DNA of 12,920 nucleotides, from positions 1-12,920 of the forward strand of contig JBNJGO010000028.1 of the NCBI GenBank assembly GCA_051819745.1, read 5' to 3'. This document shows, piece after piece, positions 6,455-12,884 of the stretch (its first letter is position 1; every line of letters begins with the position of its first letter). Under the pieces are notes generated by a model. It had not been told where the DNA came from. It did no database searches and saw only the letters and a list, made by a program, of their open reading frames with translations. The position numbers were made by a program, and so were the translations under genes. Source of the stretch: SKGA01 sp051819745. GTDB lineage: Archaea > Nanobdellota > Nanobdellia > Woesearchaeales > SKGA01.

Positions 6455-7135
6455 ATGAAAATAAAACTTACAAAAAAACCAAAAAACGCAACCATCATTG
6501 AAGGATTCCCAGGTTTCGGACTTGTTGGAACGATAGTAACAGAATTTCTCATGGAACAATTACAATGTGAAAAGATAGGTGAATTTATCTACGATGATCT
6601 TCCAGCAACAGTAGCAATACACAACAATAAACTTGTTCATCCGATGAGCATTTATTATAATAAAAAATACAACCTCATTATCATGCACACTATTCTTGAT
6701 GTGAAAGGAAAAGAATGGGATGTAGTTGACAACATACAACAAATGTGCAAAGATCTCACTGTAAAAGAAATTATTTCTATTGAAGGAGTTGCTAGTCAAG
6801 GAAGTGAAGAAATTTTTTGCTATAATAGCAAGGATTTTGAAAAACAAGGAGCAAAACCAATTGATGAATCCGTTGTAATGGGTATTACAGCAGGTCTTCT
6901 CATCAGAAATCTCCCTGTAAAATGCTTGTTTGCAGAAACGCATTCAGAAATGCCAGATAGTAATGCAGCTGCAAAAATCATTCAACATCTCGATAAGCAT
7001 GTTGGATTTGATCTCGATCCAGAACCACTTCACAAGCAAGCTAAAGAATTTGAGGAAAAATTAAAAGGTCTCATGCAAAAAACTGAAAAAACAACTTCTG
7101 AAGCTGACAAGAAACAAATGAGTTACCTCGGTTGA
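6455..7135 (+). CDS. PAC2-family protein (archaeal proteasome assembly chaperone homologue)
   Basis: A 226-residue protein of the PAC2 family. The signature EGFPGFGLVG lies at residues 16-25, followed by a repeated strand-helix core with DDLPATVAIHNNKLVHP, IISIEGVASQG and GITAGLL segments. In eukaryotes PAC1-PAC2 help build the proteasome alpha ring; archaeal PbaA/PbaB relatives bind the 20S particle, some through a C-terminal HbYX motif. Here the tail is a charged linker ending MSYLG, with Tyr third from the end instead of second, so it is close to but not a standard HbYX motif. The gene starts at ATG 6455 as set by GAGGTG. It converges with the MazG-like gene with a 16-nt gap, and no proteasome subunit gene is in the window. 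Family assignment is firm; chaperone activity is inferred from relatives. Confidence 0.9.
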   Translation: MKIKLTKKPKNATIIEGFPGFGLVGTIVTEFLMEQLQCEKIGEFIYDDLPATVAIHNNKLVHPMSIYYNKKYNLIIMHTILDVKGKEWDVVDNIQQMCKDLTVKEIISIEGVASQGSEEIFCYNSKDFEKQGAKPIDESVVMGITAGLLIRNLPVKCLFAETHSEMPDSNAAAKIIQHLDKHVGFDLDPEPLHKQAKEFEEKLKGLMQKTEKTTSEADKKQMSYLG

Positions 7136-7151
7136 ATCTTGAACAAGAAAA

Positions 7152-7451
7152 TCACACATCAAACTGTTCTTTTAAGTTTTTTATTTTATTTTCAACTGAT
7201 TTTTCAATATCAATATCAAAATTACAAGCCAACCTAGAAAGAAGAATCATACAATCAGAAATTTCTTCTGCCAGATTTTCTTTATCTAATTCCTCTCGAC
7301 CACTTTTTCGATTGAATAATTGACGGGCGACTTCCCCAAATTCTTCAAAAAGATGAATTGCAGTAGTATCAATATCATGACATATAGATTTTTTCGCATC
7401 AATGTTCTCAACTAATTCGTTTGATTGTTTTTGAAAGTTTTTTAAATCCAT
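7152..7451 (-). CDS. Minimal MazG-like nucleotide pyrophosphohydrolase
   Basis: A 99-residue all-helical protein. EEFGE at residues 36-40 and EISD at 63-66 give the EExxE...ExxD metal-binding pattern of the MazG/dUTPase-like all-alpha NTP pyrophosphatases. These enzymes hydrolyse NTPs or dNTPs to NMP and pyrophosphate, often as a housekeeping step against damaged nucleotides. It is a single-domain form, about the usual 95-110 residues, so it probably dimerises or forms tetramers. The frame runs on upstream to a TTG at 7502, but the TATA box at 7471-7483 lies inside that extension at 26 nt from ATG 7451. The start is therefore ATG 7451. The gene converges on the PAC2-family gene. The substrate cannot be predicted from sequence. 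Confidence 0.85.
   Translation of the reverse strand: MDLKNFQKQSNELVENIDAKKSICHDIDTTAIHLFEEFGEVARQLFNRKSGREELDKENLAEEISDCMILLSRLACNFDIDIEKSVENKIKNLKEQFDV
7170..7192 (+). terminator. T-rich terminator of the PAC2 gene, inside the MazG-like gene
   Basis: tttaagttttttattttatt and flanks form several T runs 35-57 nt after the PAC2 stop. They overlap the 3' coding end of the convergent MazG-like gene. Confidence 0.5.
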
Positions 7452-7470
7452 AAACCTATTTAAACGGTTA

Positions 7471-7483
7471 AAATATATAAATA
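7471..7483 (-). promoter_or_regulatory. TATA box for the MazG-like gene
   Basis: aaatatataaata reads tatttatatattt on the minus strand and is centred 26 nt before ATG 7451. This gives leaderless transcription and excludes the upstream TTG and ATG candidates. Confidence 0.65.
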
Positions 7484-7522
7484 TTAGCATTAATTTTCTC
7501 AAACTAATTAAGCGAAAATAGT

Positions 7523-7536
7523 AAAAGAAAAAAAAA
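7523..7536 (-). terminator. U-run terminator after the membrane-protein gene
   Basis: aaaagaaaaaaaaa directly follows the stop codon on the coding side, so the minus-strand transcript ends in a nearly unbroken U run. Confidence 0.55.
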
Positions 7537-7890
7537 CTACAGACTAAAAGCAGTAAAACTCGCGATACCCGCTATTCCTAGAGCCACCGCCAAGGTCACT
7601 AATAACCCTGTAAACAGTATTTGGACAAACCAAATAATAAGTGCTTTCAACCAGCCGACACCAAAGGCAAACTTGTAAAGGACCAACAATGCTATGATAA
7701 CGGGAATGGTTGCGAAAAAAGGAACAAACGTAGCAGTAAGAGAAGCGACAATTCCTGCAAGGACATTGATGATAATTGATTTTAAAATACTTGTTTGACC
7801 ACCAAGCAGTTTAGCTGAAAAATGAAGCGGAAGAGCTGAAATGAGAAAAACCAGAAACACGATGAGAAGAGGTACAAGCCATTCAATCAT
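7537..7890 (-). CDS. Small integral membrane protein, about four helices
   Basis: A 117-residue, strongly hydrophobic protein that I do not recognise. Likely membrane helices are at about residues 3-24, 38-57, 60-77 and 82-113 (the last could be one long or two short helices). Loops are short and carry few charges: a FSAKLLGGQTSILK segment after helix 1 and Lys/Trp around residue 80. No conserved polar residue inside the helices suggests a transporter or protease site. The start is well fixed by AAGGTGAT three bases before the ATG, one of the strongest Shine-Dalgarno sites in the window, with a TATA-like element about 35 nt upstream. A U-run terminator follows the stop. It lies between the 155-aa orphan and the MazG-like gene on the same strand. 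Function is unknown. Confidence 0.8.
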   Translation of the reverse strand: MIEWLVPLLIVFLVFLISALPLHFSAKLLGGQTSILKSIIINVLAGIVASLTATFVPFFATIPVIIALLVLYKFAFGVGWLKALIIWFVQILFTGLLVTLAVALGIAGIASFTAFSL

Positions 7891-7893
7891 ATT

Positions 7894-7901
7894 ATCACCT
7901 T
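7894..7901 (-). promoter_or_regulatory. Strong Shine-Dalgarno site AAGGTGAT
   Basis: On the minus strand AAGGTGAT is followed by AAT and the ATG at 7890. It matches the anti-SD end of archaeal 16S rRNA over most of its length and fixes the start of the membrane protein. Confidence 0.75.
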
Positions 7902-7920
7902 CTAATTAAAAGTCATATTC

Positions 7921-7930
7921 TATTTAAATA
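7921..7930 (-). promoter_or_regulatory. TATA-like element for the membrane-protein gene
   Basis: tatttaaata is a palindrome centred about 35 nt before the ATG, leaving a leader of about 10 nt with the Shine-Dalgarno site. It lies just past the stop of the upstream 155-aa gene. Confidence 0.45.
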
Positions 7931-7942
7931 TTACTACTTATT

Positions 7943-8410
7943 TTAATTATTATCTTCGAGGACAGTATCGTAAGCAGAACGTATTTTATCAGGCAACGAT
8001 TCCCACCACCGAGACCAACCAGAGTCTTGCTTTGTAATAGGATACGCAGTGCAAATTCGTACCCGACCTTGCGTTCCAACATCATTGTGAGCTTTAAGTA
8101 AGGGTTTCTTGTTTAATTCGGCAACGAATTTTGAAGCAAGAAAATCTTTTCCTTCCGGAAGACGAAATATAACAAAAGCAACTCTTATCTCGTCTTTTCC
8201 CTCATCAGTAGATCTGATTTCAACAGGTAAATTATTAAGTTCTTCAAGCCATTCATCCTTCAAACTAGCATCAACATCATGACCATTCCACATTTTTTTC
8301 TCTTCGCTTGATCTTCCGCGAAGACGTTCTTGAGGATATTCTCCATAAACAGTGTAATATGCCATTGTTGGAGCGTTTATTTTTTGAAGACCTTTACCAT
8401 CTACATCCAT
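7943..8410 (-). CDS. Uncharacterised 155-aa soluble protein
   Basis: I do not recognise this family. The protein is 155 residues, soluble, with mixed charge. It has a central WNGHDVDASLKDEWLEELN segment, a hydrophobic strand VAFVIFRLPEG and a C-terminal SGWSRWWESLPDKIRSAY stretch rich in Trp. The clustered Trp, His and Asp residues may form a binding site, but no catalytic pattern is clear. The longest frame starts at a TTG (8431), with a GTG at 8419. ATG 8410 is preferred because a TATA-like gtttttaagg at 8432-8443 lies 27 nt before it. The gene follows the M18 aminopeptidase by 89 nt, separated by a U-run terminator, so co-transcription with the peptidase is unlikely. Function is unknown. 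Confidence 0.75.
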   Translation of the reverse strand: MDVDGKGLQKINAPTMAYYTVYGEYPQERLRGRSSEEKKMWNGHDVDASLKDEWLEELNNLPVEIRSTDEGKDEIRVAFVIFRLPEGKDFLASKFVAELNKKPLLKAHNDVGTQGRVRICTAYPITKQDSGWSRWWESLPDKIRSAYDTVLEDNN

Positions 8411-8431
8411 ACTAATCACTATAGTAAGCAA

Positions 8432-8443
8432 TCCTTAAAAACC
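8432..8443 (-). promoter_or_regulatory. TATA-like element for the 155-aa gene
   Basis: tccttaaaaacc reads ggtttttaagga on the minus strand, centred about 27 nt before ATG 8410, and argues against the TTG at 8431. Confidence 0.45.
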
Positions 8444-8474
8444 TTTCTAAAAAAAATGCACTAGAATCATCTAA

Positions 8475-8499
8475 AAGAAGAAAAAAAAATAATAAAAAA
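8475..8499 (-). terminator. U-rich terminator of the M18 aminopeptidase gene
   Basis: A run of A broken by a few G and T on the plus strand gives U runs on the minus strand immediately after the TGA at 8500-8502. Confidence 0.55.
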
Positions 8500-9933
8500 T
8501 CAAGATTGGAAAAACACTTTGTAAAACTCATACGAACTGTAAATGTCAGCTTTACTAGTGAGTTCGAGTGGAGAGTGCATCGATAAGACACAAGGTCCTG
8601 CATCAACACAATTCATCCCATAACGTGAGAGAAACATTCCTATAGTTCCACCACCACCAAGATCTATTTTTCCAAGTTCACCAGTTTGCCATGCAATATT
8701 CTTCGATTTAAGCAGTGCTCGAAGTTCAGCCATGTACTCGCCATGAGCATCATGAGTCATTCCTTTTCCACCACCGCCACCATATTTTTCCACAGAAATA
8801 CCATGACCTAAAACAGAAGCGTTTGTCTCATCATGAACCCCTTTAAAATTAGGATTAAGTGCAGCTGTAACATCTGCCGAAATAGATTTTGATTCTTCAA
8901 GTAAAGTACTAACATCAATTGAAAGCCCAGTCACACGCTTGTAATCGTAAGCAAAGTTTTGAAGAATCATACTCGCCGCGCCAGTATTTCCAACAGATCC
9001 AATCTCTTCTTTATCAACAAACATACCAACAGCAGTGTGTTTTGGCGTTGATTGTTCAAGTAATGCCTGAAGAGAAGTATAAACACAAACAGTATCATCT
9101 TGCCCATAACCTGCAATGAGACCACGATCAAAACCAACATCACGAGAAGAACCAGCAGGTATGAATTGGAGCTCTGCAAAGGCAAAATCTTCTTCGACAA
9201 CACCATATTTCTTGTTGAGTTCATCCAATACTGTGAATTTCACTTGTTCTTTTATTTCATCATCATTGACAGGAATACTTCCCACAGTAATAGTGAGTTC
9301 TTCACCTTCAACCACTTTCGAAGCTTTCTTATCCATCTGATTTCGAGCAAGATGAGGAAGAAGGTCTGTGATTAAAAAAGTAGGTTCAGAGTGTTTTTCA
9401 CCAAGAGAAAAATGAACTTCCTTACCATCTTTTGTTGTTAGGAGGCCATACATTGCCAACGGAGTGTTAACCCAATGATACTTTTTTACACCACCATAAT
9501 AATGGGTTTTCATCTGTGCAAGTCCAGAATCTTCAACAAGAGGCCAAGGTTTGATGTCGAGACGAGGAGAATCCATGTGACTTCCAACCAATCGAAACTC
9601 GTTTTTGTTTTTTCCAACAATGAAAGCAAACACGCTCTTGTTTTTGAACTGTTTGTATAACTTATCCCCTGTTTTTGCCTTTTTAACAGAAGTTATGTTC
9701 TTAAAACCATGTTTTTTTAGAGAAGCGATAACCTCTTTAGTGCAAAATCGCTCTGTTTTTGCAGAATCAAGGAATGATTTGTATTTTTCGTTAAAGGAAA
9801 ACACTTCTTTTTTCTTTTTAGCAGAAAAAGAATGCCAAGAACTCTTCTTTTTAGCAAATAATGCTTCTTGACGTTTTTTATTGCTCGAAGCAGAATTTTT
9901 TTTCGTATTTTTAGTTGTAGACTTATTTACCAT
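8500..9933 (-). CDS. M18-family metallo-aminopeptidase
   Basis: A 477-residue peptidase of family M18 (aspartyl aminopeptidase / aminopeptidase I). The metal ligands are visible in order: His119 in VGSHMDSPRLD, Asp279/280 in GYGQDDTVCVY, Glu309-Glu310 in VDKEEIGS, Asp354 in SADVTAA and His453 in LSMHSPLE. Such enzymes use two zinc ions to remove N-terminal residues and form large dodecamers. Length agrees with the family (about 430-490). The first 45 residues are an added Lys/Ser/Asn-rich stretch, probably disordered. The SADVTAALNPNF and GGGGGKG segments resemble the bacterial (clostridial-type) branch more than the yeast vacuolar enzyme. A GAGGT site 6 nt before the ATG supports the start. 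M18 enzymes are uncommon in archaea, so lateral gain from bacteria is possible. It likely trims peptides released by the proteasome. The family call is very secure; the residue preference is not. Confidence 0.95.
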   Translation of the reverse strand: MVNKSTTKNTKKNSASSNKKRQEALFAKKKSSWHSFSAKKKKEVFSFNEKYKSFLDSAKTERFCTKEVIASLKKHGFKNITSVKKAKTGDKLYKQFKNKSVFAFIVGKNKNEFRLVGSHMDSPRLDIKPWPLVEDSGLAQMKTHYYGGVKKYHWVNTPLAMYGLLTTKDGKEVHFSLGEKHSEPTFLITDLLPHLARNQMDKKASKVVEGEELTITVGSIPVNDDEIKEQVKFTVLDELNKKYGVVEEDFAFAELQFIPAGSSRDVGFDRGLIAGYGQDDTVCVYTSLQALLEQSTPKHTAVGMFVDKEEIGSVGNTGAASMILQNFAYDYKRVTGLSIDVSTLLEESKSISADVTAALNPNFKGVHDETNASVLGHGISVEKYGGGGGKGMTHDAHGEYMAELRALLKSKNIAWQTGELGKIDLGGGGTIGMFLSRYGMNCVDAGPCVLSMHSPLELTSKADIYSSYEFYKVFFQS

Positions 9934-9939
9934 AATAAT

Positions 9940-9944
9940 ACCTC
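9940..9944 (-). promoter_or_regulatory. Shine-Dalgarno site GAGGT
   Basis: GAGGT on the minus strand lies 6 nt before the ATG at 9933 of the M18 aminopeptidase. Confidence 0.6.
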
Positions 9945-9980
9945 TCTATCACACCATAACACACTTTTTTTGTAAAAAAA

Positions 9981-9992
9981 GAAATATTAAAC
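9981..9992 (-). promoter_or_regulatory. TATA-like element for the M18 aminopeptidase gene
   Basis: gtttaatatttc on the minus strand would start transcription near 9961 and give a leader of about 28 nt that contains the GAGGT site. Confidence 0.35.
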
Positions 9993-10029
9993 CCATACAT
10001 GTGCAACGGATGTTCAGTATATATGTTAA

Positions 10030-10044
10030 CATTTATAAATATTT
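10030..10044 (+). promoter_or_regulatory. TATA box for the 206-aa orphan gene
   Basis: catttataaatattt is the window's consensus element and is centred about 30 nt before the ATG at 10066. Confidence 0.65.
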
Positions 10045-10065
10045 GGAAACATAACTCTAAACAGG

Positions 10066-10686
10066 ATGCAATTCCAACCTTTTGAAGAATCTATTGAAAA
10101 AACAATAGAAAAATTTTTTGCATATTATTCTTTGGATAAAGAACTGTTTAAAGATGGAAGCGGACTTCTTAACAAAAAAATATTTTTTCCAGGATTACAT
10201 AATAAAAAAGAATTTGGCGGACTCATCCACCATGGTTTAGAACACACAACAACCACCAAAACAATAGAATTAAAACCACAACAAATCATCACATTACAAG
10301 AACAATACGGTATAAAATCAGCAATTAATCCCGAAACAGGAAGTGAAAAACCAGTTGGTGTTTTTAGAAGAACAGTATTAATGCACCCTGGAATAGAGCA
10401 ACAATTTTCAATACAATTACTACGTCATTTCGATCAAAAAAATTCTAATTATCATTTTAATAATTTAATCAAAACAACATATCAAGCAATGCAATCCATT
10501 AAACAATTAACGAATCCAAAAACAACATACAAATACACCCATGTATTTTTAAAAAATGATTTTTTTGAATCAGTAACTACAAACAACGCAGACCAACTGA
10601 CAGTAGAAGACATGTACCCCCTTGAAAAAAAAGGATATTATTTGGAAAATAAAAACATACGAAATTATTTAGAAAAAAACAACTAA
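10066..10686 (+). CDS. Uncharacterised 206-aa protein
   Basis: I do not recognise this family. The protein is 206 residues, soluble, without membrane segments, cysteine pairs or a signal peptide. A short Gly/His-rich stretch, FGGLIHHGLEHTTTT (about residues 50-64), is its most distinctive feature. It is followed by a Gln/Lys-rich helical region and a VGVFRRTVLMHPGIEQQFSIQLLRHF segment that looks like a strand and helix core. The His cluster could bind a metal, but no full motif can be defined. Start at ATG 10066 is supported by a consensus TATA box. The next gene, RNase D, starts 44 nt after the stop with its own TATA box on the same strand, so the pair may be partly co-transcribed. Codon use is like the neighbours. 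Function is unknown. Confidence 0.78.
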   Translation: MQFQPFEESIEKTIEKFFAYYSLDKELFKDGSGLLNKKIFFPGLHNKKEFGGLIHHGLEHTTTTKTIELKPQQIITLQEQYGIKSAINPETGSEKPVGVFRRTVLMHPGIEQQFSIQLLRHFDQKNSNYHFNNLIKTTYQAMQSIKQLTNPKTTYKYTHVFLKNDFFESVTTNNADQLTVEDMYPLEKKGYYLENKNIRNYLEKNN

Positions 10687-10697
10687 TCTAACAATAG

Positions 10698-10707
10698 TTT
10701 TTTATAT
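10698..10707 (+). promoter_or_regulatory. TATA box for the RNase D gene
   Basis: ttttttatat is centred about 27 nt before the ATG at 10731, giving a leaderless message. The same T run could help terminate the upstream orphan transcript. Confidence 0.55.
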
Positions 10708-10730
10708 CAAAAAGAAACTACAAAAGTACA

Positions 10731-11813
10731 ATGAAAGACAGAACAGAAGATATTGTTTACATCGACACAGCAAAAGACCTTGAATTGATGTGCGAACAAT
10801 TAAAGAAACAATCAACAATCGGTGTTGATTTTGAATGCGAAAACAACCTTCACCATCACGGTATTTTTCTCACACTCATACAAATTTCAGACAATACGAC
10901 AGATTATGTTATTGATGTCATCAAACTAAAGGATATCAAAGCATTAGTTGACATATTTGAGAATGAAAAAATTACTAAAATTTTTCATGATGTAAATTTC
11001 GATTTTAGAGTTCTTAACCACCAATACGGTGCGAGCGTAAGAAATGTTATAGACACACAAGTTCTCTCAAGTCTTAATGGAGAAGAAAGCATTGGTCTAG
11101 GAGGACTATTAAAAAAATATTTTGATATCGCTGCAAAGAAAAAATTTCAAAAAGCAGATTGGACCAAACGACCATTAACAAAAGACATGCTGATTTATGC
11201 TTCAGAAGACAGTAAATATTTAATCCCATTAAAAGAAAAACTTGAAGCCCAACTTGAAAAAAAAGGAAGATCATCATGGGCAAAAGAAGAATGCAAGTAT
11301 CTAGAAACTCTTGATTACACCTATCACGAACAAGAATCTAAAGATATTAAAGGATACAGCAAGTTACCTGGAAAAGCAAAAAGCGTACTCGACACATTAT
11401 TCGATTTTCGAGAAACAATAGCAAAAAAAGTAGATATGCCACCACATTTTATTATTAATAATAAAAAACTCATAGAACTTTCAAAACAACCACCAAAAAC
11501 ACCAAAAGGATGGGTAAAACTTCGAGGCGTACACCCGATTATAAGAAAATATGCGGTAATGTTAAAGAAAAAAACAGATACTGCTCTTTTACAACCTGTA
11601 GAAAAGAAAAAAATCCGTCCAAAACGATATAATCAAGAACAACGAGATCAGTTTACGATGCTCAACGAAAAGCGAGAAGAGATCGCAAAACAACTAGATA
11701 TCAAAAAATCATTAATACTAAGTAAAGATCAGATGAAAGAAATTGTACTCACGAAAACATACGATAGTCTGAGATCGTGGCAGAAAAAATTAATTAAAGA
11801 AAAAATAAAATAA
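10731..11813 (+). CDS. RNase D-like 3'-5' exoribonuclease with two HRDC domains
   Basis: A 360-residue DEDDy exonuclease. Exo I is GVDFE with Asp33 and Glu35, Exo II is FHDVNFD with Asp91, and Exo III is YASED with Tyr156 and Asp160, so all five catalytic residues are present. After the nuclease domain (about 1-190) come two HRDC-like modules: one at about 217-280 (VLDTLFDFRETIAKK, ending near GVHPIIRKY) and one at about 303-358 (MLNEKREEIAKQL, ending near WQKKLI). A Lys-rich linker separates them. This is the layout and size of bacterial RNase D (E. coli, about 375 residues), which trims the 3' ends of tRNAs and small RNAs. RNase D is mainly bacterial and eukaryotic, so its presence beside archaeal-type genes suggests lateral gain. 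It has a TATA box and its stop abuts that of the convergent TyrRS gene. The family call is secure; tRNA maturation is inferred. Confidence 0.93.
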   Translation: MKDRTEDIVYIDTAKDLELMCEQLKKQSTIGVDFECENNLHHHGIFLTLIQISDNTTDYVIDVIKLKDIKALVDIFENEKITKIFHDVNFDFRVLNHQYGASVRNVIDTQVLSSLNGEESIGLGGLLKKYFDIAAKKKFQKADWTKRPLTKDMLIYASEDSKYLIPLKEKLEAQLEKKGRSSWAKEECKYLETLDYTYHEQESKDIKGYSKLPGKAKSVLDTLFDFRETIAKKVDMPPHFIINNKKLIELSKQPPKTPKGWVKLRGVHPIIRKYAVMLKKKTDTALLQPVEKKKIRPKRYNQEQRDQFTMLNEKREEIAKQLDIKKSLILSKDQMKEIVLTKTYDSLRSWQKKLIKEKIK

Positions 11814-12845
11814 TTAAACACCATATGCTTTTTCAATCAAATCCCTGAATTCTTGAGTATCACAAGCACTCCTGACAGGTTCAAGAATCTTGTTGATATA
11901 ATCAGCAACACCCATCTTCAAATCAAGAGGATGAAGTTCTTTATTAGCAAATGCTGATTTGAGCTCATCATGCGTTGAAAAGGTTAGTTTACCGCCAAAC
12001 TTTTCAGGCCTGTTGATAACAAACTTTTTATTGTTATCATCGAGGTATGGGAACAGGACTAAACGCGAGAAATCAAGGAAAAAATTATTCTCAACATTTC
12101 CTTCTTCACAAAATGCTTTGTTGAGCTTTTTCTTCACTTTCTTTGCAGTGTCCAAAACATCAATCTTGCTGTTCTCATCGCTAGCACTCATCTTATCGCC
12201 GGTGAGACCGCCAAGCATAGGGTTCATCAAATGGATTTGCTTGGAGTATCCTATTTGAGGTAGGAATTCTCGGGCAAACATGAAAATCTTACGTTGATCA
12301 ACACCACCGAATTGCGCGTCAACATCAAGGTATATCTCGTCAAGCGCTTGCAGGATCGGATAGATCAATCCTGACATTTTAGGAGTTTCAAGTTGTTTAA
12401 CAACTTCAGCTCCCGCTCGTTTAGTATCTCTAGTAGAAGCAAGAGCAGAAATCTTATATACATCCATTGTCATTTTCGGATCGAGTTGATAATCAGAACC
12501 TTTGACAAATTCAAGTTTAGAAACATCAGCCCCTAAACTCTTAAGGACTTCATTGATAACAATTTTATAATATTGTGTTCGAAAACCGACTTGTTCCCAG
12601 GTTGACTTCATATTGTCGAGAAAAGCGTGGATGTCAGCGAGAAGAATCTTAACTTTACAGCCAGCATTGAGAAAATCCCGTATCTTGAATAAAGGAATAA
12701 AATAACCAACATGGATACGGCCAGTTGGAGCGTTTCCAAGGTAGATGGAAAGGTCTCGTTCTTGCAAAATAGTTTTGAGCTTATCATCATCAACGACTTC
12801 TTGAAGGTTACGTGTGATGAGTTCATATTTGTCTTGCGGAGTCAT
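11814..12845 (-). CDS. tyrS: Tyrosyl-tRNA synthetase, archaeal/eukaryal class I type
   Basis: A 343-residue class I synthetase that charges tRNA-Tyr with tyrosine, essential for translation. The HIGH-equivalent is APTGRIHVG at residues 39-47 and the KMSKS-equivalent is KMSAS at 218-222. Tyr35, Tyr162, Gln166 and Asp169 align with tyrosine-recognition residues of the M. jannaschii enzyme (Tyr32, Tyr151, Gln155, Asp158). Several segments are very close to the human catalytic core as I remember it: LITRNLQEV, GAEVVKQ, LQALDE, VDAQFGG, DQRKIF, HLMNPM, AFCEEGNVENN. The protein ends at the anticodon-binding region, without the EMAP-II-like extension of animal enzymes. This sequence type is known as haloarchaeal-like and shared with opisthokonts. 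A consensus TATA box lies about 31 nt before the ATG. The function is secure; the subtype rests on memory and needs a tree. Confidence 0.96.
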   Translation of the reverse strand: MTPQDKYELITRNLQEVVDDDKLKTILQERDLSIYLGNAPTGRIHVGYFIPLFKIRDFLNAGCKVKILLADIHAFLDNMKSTWEQVGFRTQYYKIVINEVLKSLGADVSKLEFVKGSDYQLDPKMTMDVYKISALASTRDTKRAGAEVVKQLETPKMSGLIYPILQALDEIYLDVDAQFGGVDQRKIFMFAREFLPQIGYSKQIHLMNPMLGGLTGDKMSASDENSKIDVLDTAKKVKKKLNKAFCEEGNVENNFFLDFSRLVLFPYLDDNNKKFVINRPEKFGGKLTFSTHDELKSAFANKELHPLDLKMGVADYINKILEPVRSACDTQEFRDLIEKAYGV

Positions 12846-12871
12846 GATATCATAGGGTCAAGGACAATTCA

Positions 12872-12884
12872 CTTATAAATATTT
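12872..12884 (-). promoter_or_regulatory. TATA box for the tyrosyl-tRNA synthetase gene
   Basis: cttataaatattt, read on the minus strand, is centred about 31 nt before ATG 12845, giving a leader of only a few bases. The last 35 bases of the window hold no further feature I can support. Confidence 0.65.

Noticed and set aside
7452..7502. Hydrophobic 17-residue N-terminal extension of the MazG-like protein
   Set aside because: A TATA box lies within it at ideal distance to ATG 7451, so it is promoter DNA and not protein.
8967..9375. Open frames on both strands within the M18 aminopeptidase
   Set aside because: They lie wholly inside the peptidase at residues that include its zinc-binding motifs, so they are shadows.
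9964..9981. Near-perfect inverted repeat ctttttttgtaaaaaaag between divergent promoters
   Set aside because: It is a T7/A7 homopolymer pair with a 2-base centre. Such pairs arise easily in AT-rich DNA, and a terminator or operator role is not supported.
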